Positions 59,293-64,000 of a stretch of 64,000 nucleotides of DNA are shown here, in pieces. The translations under genes were made by a program, and so were the position numbers. The first letter of the stretch is position 1. Every line of letters begins with the position of its first letter. Source of the DNA: Cypionkella sp049896245 (GTDB lineage Bacteria; Pseudomonadota; Alphaproteobacteria; Rhodobacterales; Rhodobacteraceae); NCBI RefSeq assembly GCF_049896245.1, contig NZ_JAFCTX010000004.1:62001-126000 (forward strand). Direction: 5' to 3'. Below the pieces are notes generated by a model that saw only the letters and a list, made by a program, of their open reading frames with translations, was not told the DNA's origin and did no database searches.

Positions 59293-60150
59293 ATGCAGCG
59301 CGTGTTGAACTTTTATCTCGATGATGACAAACGCGCCCGCGCCGAGGCGGGGCTCGGGATTTTTGGCGCTGTGGTGGGCGTGATGCGTGCGGCGGGTTGG
59401 GCTGTGCGCTACTGCGGGCAACAGGATATGGTGGCGGGTGAGGGCTATCACCTTGTCTACAATCGCGCGGTGGATGGGCGGTTTTGCTTCAGCCTAAGGC
59501 GTTGTTATCTGGATAAATTTTTTCGGATTGAAGCGACGAATGATCGCTGGGATTGGGAGGTGGCGGGGCTGCCATTTTTCGCTGCGCCGGGGCAGGCGTG
59601 GTTTCAACGCTATTGGCGGGAGCGGTTGTTTGGCGGGCTGGCCATCGCGCAGGGCGGCTATATTTTCATGCCGTTGCAGGGAAAATTGTTGCAGCAGCGG
59701 CATTTTCAGACCGCGTCCCCGATAGAGATGATCCATGCGACTTTGGCGGCGGACCCTGCGCGGCGGATCGTGGCGACATTGCATCCGCGTGAGATTTATT
59801 CTGACGCCGAGCTGGAGGCGCTGCGCGGGATTGAGCGGTTTGAACTGGTGAAGGGTTCGCTGCCGGTGCTTGCGGGCTGTGATTATGTGGTGACGCAGAA
59901 TTCCTCAATGGCGCTGACGGGGTTTTTTGCTGACAAACCTGCGGTGCTGTTTGCGCGGATTGATTTTCACCATATCGCGGCGTCGGTCGGGCAGTTGGGG
60001 GTGGCAGAAGCGTTTGAGGCAGTGCATCGGCCACAGCCCTATGCGTCCTATCTGCATTGGTTTTTCAAGCGGCAGGCGCTGGCATCGTCAGGTGATGGGC
60101 ATCAGGCACAGATTGCGGATCGCTTGCGGACGCACGGCTGGCCGCTGTGA
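59293..60150 (+). CDS. Uncharacterised protein with capsule-synthesis (KpsS/KpsC-like) character
   Basis: The 285-residue protein has no signal peptide or membrane segment. Its second half resembles the Capsule_synth (KpsS/KpsC, Kdo-transferase) fold: FMPLQGKLLQQRHFQTASPIEMI, a conserved HP in VATLHPREIYSD, then DYVVTQNSSMALTGFFADKPAVLFAR, matching the family pattern of a sugar-nucleotide-binding Rossmann half. This is fold-level inference; the substrate is unknown. It stands alone, divergent from hslV and convergent with trxA, and its plus-strand composition is notably G-rich compared with the preceding 18 kb. Confidence 0.7.
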   Translation: MQRVLNFYLDDDKRARAEAGLGIFGAVVGVMRAAGWAVRYCGQQDMVAGEGYHLVYNRAVDGRFCFSLRRCYLDKFFRIEATNDRWDWEVAGLPFFAAPGQAWFQRYWRERLFGGLAIAQGGYIFMPLQGKLLQQRHFQTASPIEMIHATLAADPARRIVATLHPREIYSDAELEALRGIERFELVKGSLPVLAGCDYVVTQNSSMALTGFFADKPAVLFARIDFHHIAASVGQLGVAEAFEAVHRPQPYASYLHWFFKRQALASSGDGHQAQIADRLRTHGWPL

Positions 60151-60152
60151 AA

Positions 60153-60176
60153 AAAGGCTCCCCGAGGGGAGCCTTT
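60153..60176. terminator. Bidirectional intrinsic terminator
   Basis: AAAGGCTCCCC (60153-60163) pairs with GGGGAGCCTTT (60166-60176); opening one pair gives a CGAG loop. It lies between the convergent KpsS-like gene and trxA, and A/T ends on both arms allow function on either strand. Confidence 0.85.
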
Positions 60177-60195
60177 GATCGGATTTTGGCAAGTG

Positions 60196-60522
60196 TCAGA
60201 GCGCAGTTGCGATCCAGTTGGCAAGTGCAGCTTTCGGAGCCGCACCCGTTTTATTCGAGACGACTTCGCCATTTTTGAACAGGAACAGCGCCGGAATACC
60301 GCGCACACCGAGGGCGGCGGGGCTGTCGGGATTCTCATCGACATTGATCTTCACGATCTTGACCTTGCCGGCGTATTCAGCGGCGAGTTCTTCCAAGGCT
60401 GGGCCGATTTGACGGCAAGGGCCGCACCATTCGGCCCAGAAATCCACGACAACCGGGATGTCCGATTTGCGGACTTCGGCGTCGAAAGTGGCGTCGGTTA
60501 CGGCGACGGTATTGGCACCCAT
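60196..60522 (-). CDS. trxA: Thioredoxin
   Basis: Thioredoxin 1 reduces protein disulfides in the cytoplasm. The 108-residue protein has the active site WAEWCGPCRQIGPALEE, the cis-Pro block VRGIPALFLFKNGE and the usual C-terminal helix. It lies downstream of addA on the same strand with 58 bp between. Confidence 0.97.
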   Translation of the reverse strand: MGANTVAVTDATFDAEVRKSDIPVVVDFWAEWCGPCRQIGPALEELAAEYAGKVKIVKINVDENPDSPAALGVRGIPALFLFKNGEVVSNKTGAAPKAALANWIATAL

Positions 60523-60580
60523 GATGGGATCTCCTAGGGGAAATGTTAGGCATTGAACCTAGGCATGGCAGGCTGCTGCG

Positions 60581-63500
60581 TCAAGGGATAGTGGCGCGTT
60601 GCATAGCTGCCCGCACAATATCGGGGGGCAGCGGCATCAGGCTGGCGGTGCGGGTCCACAGGATCGCGGTATCGATGCGGTGGTTGGGGTAGATTTGGCC
60701 TAAGGCGCTGGCATAGGCGGCCATTTGGCGCAGGATGCCTTCCGGGGTTTCGGCTGGGGTGGCCGGGGTGCGGTGGTTGGATTTGAAATCGACGGCGAGG
60801 ATGTGATCGGCTGCGATCAACAAGCGGTCGATGGTGCCGAGCATGGGCTGGCCGTTGAGGCTGGCGGTGAAGGTGACTTCGCTGAGGGCTTCGGGGGCGA
60901 AGATGTGGGGGTGCGCTGTGAGGACGGCTTCGGCCTCGGGCAATAGCGCGGCCCGTTGGGTGGCGTCGGGGATCAGGGCGGTGGCGAGCGCGGGCCAGTC
61001 GGCGCGGGGCGCGTTGGGCAGGTGTTCGAGCAGCAGATGTAAAGCGGTGCCACGGTCTTTGGCGGCATCTTCGCCAGAACCGTCGGTTTCGCCGGGAAGC
61101 AGCTTTGCGCCGCCGAGATCAGAGGGGGAAAGCAGTTGCGCGGGGCGGTCGGGCGCGGCGGCAGGTTGGGTGGCCCACAGCGGAAGCACTGGCATTTCTG
61201 GCTGTGTTAGAGACTGTTTTGCTACCGGATCAGGCCAATTTCCGAAGCTGTGGCGCAGGGCATCGTCGGCGATGGCCTCAAATCCTGCGGCCTGCATCCC
61301 CTGTTGAACCAACTTGTACCACGCACCGTCTTTCTTCGCCTCGCCCGCGCCGCAGACGATCAGCCAACTGCGCCCGCGGGTGAGGGCGACGTAGAGCAGG
61401 CGCAGGCCTTCTTCCTCGCCTTTGTCTTTGCGCAGGGTTCGGGCGGCGGCGATGGCGGGCGGGCTTTCATCGGAGGGGGTTTTCCAGACGGGAATACCGT
61501 TCTCCAGCGCGTAAATCTCATCACGGTCTTGCGGGTTGCGGTCGCAGGTGTCGGGCAGGATCACCAAGGGCGCTTCCAGCCCCTTCGCGCCGTGGACGGT
61601 CATGACGCGGATGCGGTGGCCCTCGCTGTCCATCTGGCGTTTGACCTCGATATCATCGGTTTCCAGCCAGATCAGGAAACCGGTCAGGCTGGGGATTTCG
61701 TTGCGCTCAAACGCGAGGGCTTGGGAAAGGAATTCGTCAATGCCATCCTCGGCCTCGGGGCCAAGCCGGGTCAGCATACGGCGGCGGCCATCGTGGCGGG
61801 TAAGGGCGCGCTCGATCAGATCATAGGGGCGCAGGAAGTCTGCGTTGTTGCGCAGATCGTGCAGCATGGCGAGGGTTTCGGGGTGGGTGGTGGTGTCACG
61901 CAGGGTTTCCCACAGGAAGCCTTTGCGGGGTTGGGCGAGAGCATAAAGTTCGGCCTCGGTCCAGCCACAAAACGGTGAGCGCAGCAGGGCTGCAAGAGAC
62001 AGATCATCCTCGGGCGTGGCGAGGAAAGACAGCAGTGCGGCGAGGTCTTTCACCGCAAGTTCCGCGCCGAGTTTCAGGCGGTCTGCGCCTGCAATGGGGA
62101 GATTTGCTTTTTTGCAGGCGCGGATGATTTCTGAAAACAAAGCCGAGCGGCGCTGCACGAGGATCAGCACGTCGCCTGCGTGCAACGCGCGCGGGCCATC
62201 ATCGGTGGGGATCTGCGTGCCTGCGTCGATCAGAGCTTTGATGTGGCGAGCAATTTTCTCAGCAAGGCGCGCGGTGTGGTGGGTTTCCGAGATCAGATCA
62301 ATCGGGTCTTCCCAGTTTTCATCCTTGGGGTCTTCGGTTTTTTCCAACAGCGGCCAAAGGTCAACGCGCCCCGGTAGATCGGATTTGAAGGCGAGGTGAT
62401 GGACAGAAGCGCCCATGGCTTTCGGGAAACGGTCGGCGAAAGTATCATCGGCCACGCGCAGGATCGCGGTGGAGGAGCGGAAGGAATATTCCAGATCGAG
62501 GCGAACGAAGTTCTTTTGCGCGGCGCGGAATTTGGCCTGAAAGTCGTTTTGCTTTTCATCAAAAGCGGCAACGTCTGCGCCTTGGAAGGAATAGATCGAC
62601 TGTTTTTTATCGCCGACGACGAACAGGGTGCGGGATTCATCGCGGGTGCCTTGGCCTGCGGTAAACTCGGCGGACAGCAGTTCGATAACGCGCCACTGAT
62701 CGGGGCTGGTGTCTTGCGCCTCATCGACAAGGATATGGTCGATACCGCCATCGAGGCGGAACAGCACCCACGCGGCGACGGAAGGATCGGTCAGCAGGGC
62801 CTTGGCGCGGGTGATCAGATCGTCGAAATCTAGGAAACCTCGGGCAGCTTTGGCGGAGGCGTAGAGCGGCAGGAAGACGGCGGCAAAGCGGTGCAGCACG
62901 GCGGTTTTTTGGGCGGCTTGCAGGGCGATACGGCGGGGGCGGGCGGCCTCGGTGCGCAGCATCAGGGCGTCGAGGTGGGGCAGGTAGTTGCCGATCAGCT
63001 TTTGCGTCGGTTTGGTCGGTAGTGCGCCGATTTTCGCGCCGTAAGGGACTTTGGCGGTGCCGCCGTAGAGCAGGGTATTTTCCAGCGCACTGAGGGTAGC
63101 GAGGCTGGGGGCGGCCAGATCAAGTGCTGCGAGTTTGGCGGCAGTTTTGCTATCGCTGGGGCCGCCGTTTTGCAGGGCGGGCAGGATACTGGCGATCAGG
63201 GCGGATTCAATGCCAGACAGGACATCGGCCAGCAGGGTTTGCGTGGTTTCCGCGTTGGGAACGTTGAACAAATCACGGGATTGGGCCTCGGTCAGCGGTT
63301 TGGTGAAGCCTGCGCGTTTGGCCGAGACTTGCTCCATCAGCGCGGTGAAATCTTCGCCGGTATAGGCGCGGGCGACTTCGGCCATGATCTCAGGCGCGCG
63401 GAATTCGGCCATTTCCTCGATGATGTTCTCGCGCAGCAGGCGGGCGGCGCGGTCGTCAAGTTCGGTGAATTGGGGGGAAACTCCGGCTTCGAGTGGGAAG

Positions 63501-63898
63501 CGGCGCAGCAGGGTGGCGCAGAAGCTGTGGATGGTCTGGATGCGCAAGCCGCCGGGGGTTTCAATGGCGCGGGCAAAGAGTTGCCGGGCCTTGGAGAGGG
63601 CAACGGGGGCGTGGCGGGTGTCATCGCCTAAGTCGGCGAGGGCGCGGTGGAGGTCGGCGTCGGGCTTCATCGCCCATTCGCCCAAGCGGCGGAACAGGCG
63701 GTTCTGCATCTCTGTCGCGGCGGCTTTGGTGTAGGTGAGGCACAGGATATGCTGGGGCTCTACGCCGCGCAGCAGCAGGCGCGCCACGCGATCTGTCAAC
63801 ACGCGAGTTTTGCCGGAACCCGCGTTGGCGGAAAGCCAGACGGTATCGGCGGGGTTGGAGGCCTGAACCTGACGTTCGGAGGCGTCGTTGCGGGTCAT
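60581..63898 (-). CDS. addA: Double-strand break repair helicase-nuclease AddA
   Basis: AddA with AddB processes double-strand DNA ends for recombinational repair. The 1105-residue protein has a UvrD-type helicase with Walker A SANAGSGKTRVLTDR, motif II ILVDEAQDTSPDQW, VVGDKKQSIYSFQGAD, RIRVMTVHGAKGLEAPLV and LLYVALTRGRSWL, followed by a PD-(D/E)XK nuclease (GTIDRLLIAADHILAVDFKS, with Asp and Lys visible). Starts with ATGA overlap onto addB. This is the alphaproteobacterial form of the RecBCD-like complex. Confidence 0.95.
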   Translation of the reverse strand: MTRNDASERQVQASNPADTVWLSANAGSGKTRVLTDRVARLLLRGVEPQHILCLTYTKAAATEMQNRLFRRLGEWAMKPDADLHRALADLGDDTRHAPVALSKARQLFARAIETPGGLRIQTIHSFCATLLRRFPLEAGVSPQFTELDDRAARLLRENIIEEMAEFRAPEIMAEVARAYTGEDFTALMEQVSAKRAGFTKPLTEAQSRDLFNVPNAETTQTLLADVLSGIESALIASILPALQNGGPSDSKTAAKLAALDLAAPSLATLSALENTLLYGGTAKVPYGAKIGALPTKPTQKLIGNYLPHLDALMLRTEAARPRRIALQAAQKTAVLHRFAAVFLPLYASAKAARGFLDFDDLITRAKALLTDPSVAAWVLFRLDGGIDHILVDEAQDTSPDQWRVIELLSAEFTAGQGTRDESRTLFVVGDKKQSIYSFQGADVAAFDEKQNDFQAKFRAAQKNFVRLDLEYSFRSSTAILRVADDTFADRFPKAMGASVHHLAFKSDLPGRVDLWPLLEKTEDPKDENWEDPIDLISETHHTARLAEKIARHIKALIDAGTQIPTDDGPRALHAGDVLILVQRRSALFSEIIRACKKANLPIAGADRLKLGAELAVKDLAALLSFLATPEDDLSLAALLRSPFCGWTEAELYALAQPRKGFLWETLRDTTTHPETLAMLHDLRNNADFLRPYDLIERALTRHDGRRRMLTRLGPEAEDGIDEFLSQALAFERNEIPSLTGFLIWLETDDIEVKRQMDSEGHRIRVMTVHGAKGLEAPLVILPDTCDRNPQDRDEIYALENGIPVWKTPSDESPPAIAAARTLRKDKGEEEGLRLLYVALTRGRSWLIVCGAGEAKKDGAWYKLVQQGMQAAGFEAIADDALRHSFGNWPDPVAKQSLTQPEMPVLPLWATQPAAAPDRPAQLLSPSDLGGAKLLPGETDGSGEDAAKDRGTALHLLLEHLPNAPRADWPALATALIPDATQRAALLPEAEAVLTAHPHIFAPEALSEVTFTASLNGQPMLGTIDRLLIAADHILAVDFKSNHRTPATPAETPEGILRQMAAYASALGQIYPNHRIDTAILWTRTASLMPLPPDIVRAAMQRATIP

Positions 63899-64000
63899 TC
63901 TGGCTCTCCTACCGGTTCGGGGCCAACCTGCTCAGGAACGGCGCGGTCGGACATTTCCCATTCGCCAAAGCGCGACAGGTGGTCGTAGTCGCCCGCATGG
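63895..64000 (-). CDS. addB: Double-strand break repair protein AddB, C-terminal end only
   Basis: The last 34 codons before the TGA at 63895-63897 read ...HAGDYDHLSRFGEWEMSD... and end EPVGEPE. The DYDHLSRFGEW element is what I expect at the end of alphaproteobacterial AddB, and its position directly upstream of addA with an ATGA overlap supports it. The rest lies beyond the window. Confidence 0.8.
   Translation of the reverse strand, partial: HAGDYDHLSRFGEWEMSDRAVPEQVGPEPVGEPE

Noticed and set aside
1..64000. CRISPR arrays, transposases, integrases, toxin-antitoxin or defence genes
   Set aside because: None recognised on either strand; the window is core genome apart from one decayed gene.

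Overview
The window looks like chromosomal DNA of a Rhodobacterales (Rhodobacteraceae) alphaproteobacterium. Three things point there: high GC content, an AddA of the alphaproteobacterial type, and a gene order around parAB/mnmEG/rho/maf that matches the replication-origin neighbourhood of that order. Apart from one decayed gene (a malic enzyme relic) it is densely packed housekeeping DNA. I see no rRNA, tRNA, CRISPR array, transposase or prophage gene.

Layout. 1-4.4 kb: 3' part of a peptide/nickel-type ABC transporter operon (permease end, two ATPases, a Tat-exported binding protein) followed by a TetR regulator. 4.5-6.7 kb: ubiG, proline iminopeptidase and a cupin. 6.7-12.6 kb: the rimP-nusA-rnpM(ylxR)-infB translation/transcription operon, with a promoter and structured leader, a bidirectional terminator and a 46-residue protein on the other strand. 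12.7-23.1 kb: mutT, argJ, parvulin isomerase, secA with a SecA-adjacent exported protein, a binding-protein/OmpA fusion, radC and a MltB-like transglycosylase. 23.2-25.9 kb: betI, a choline-binding protein and a zinc alcohol dehydrogenase. 25.9-32.4 kb: pxpABC (5-oxoprolinase), gnd plus an SMP-30 lactonase, a stomatin/NfeD pair and a NUDIX hydrolase. 32.4-33.3 kb: wreckage of an NADP malic enzyme gene. 33.4-40.7 kb: mutS, grpE, hrcA, rph, rdgB, a RidA-like gene and hemW.

40.7-51.3 kb is the most informative part. On the minus strand runs hemJ-rho-mnmE-mnmG-rsmG-parA-parB and on the plus strand maf-aroE-coaE-dnaQ. They diverge from a 401-bp gene-free region with DnaA-box-like sites and AT-rich stretches, which I propose as oriC. 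Four identical 16-bp parS palindromes (TGTTTCACGTGAAACA) lie within 11 kb around it, all embedded in coding sequence. ParA, ParB, parS and the origin would together form the chromosome segregation centre.

51.3-64 kb: nucleotide-sugar epimerase, secB, fxsA, Tim44-domain protein, mltA, Smr protein, a lipoprotein hydrolase, hslUV, a KpsS-like protein, trxA, addA and the end of addB. Many genes overlap by the 4-bp ATGA arrangement, indicating translational coupling in operons. Plus-strand G/C bias appears to flip several times along the window in blocks that do not simply follow gene direction, which may record inversions near the origin.
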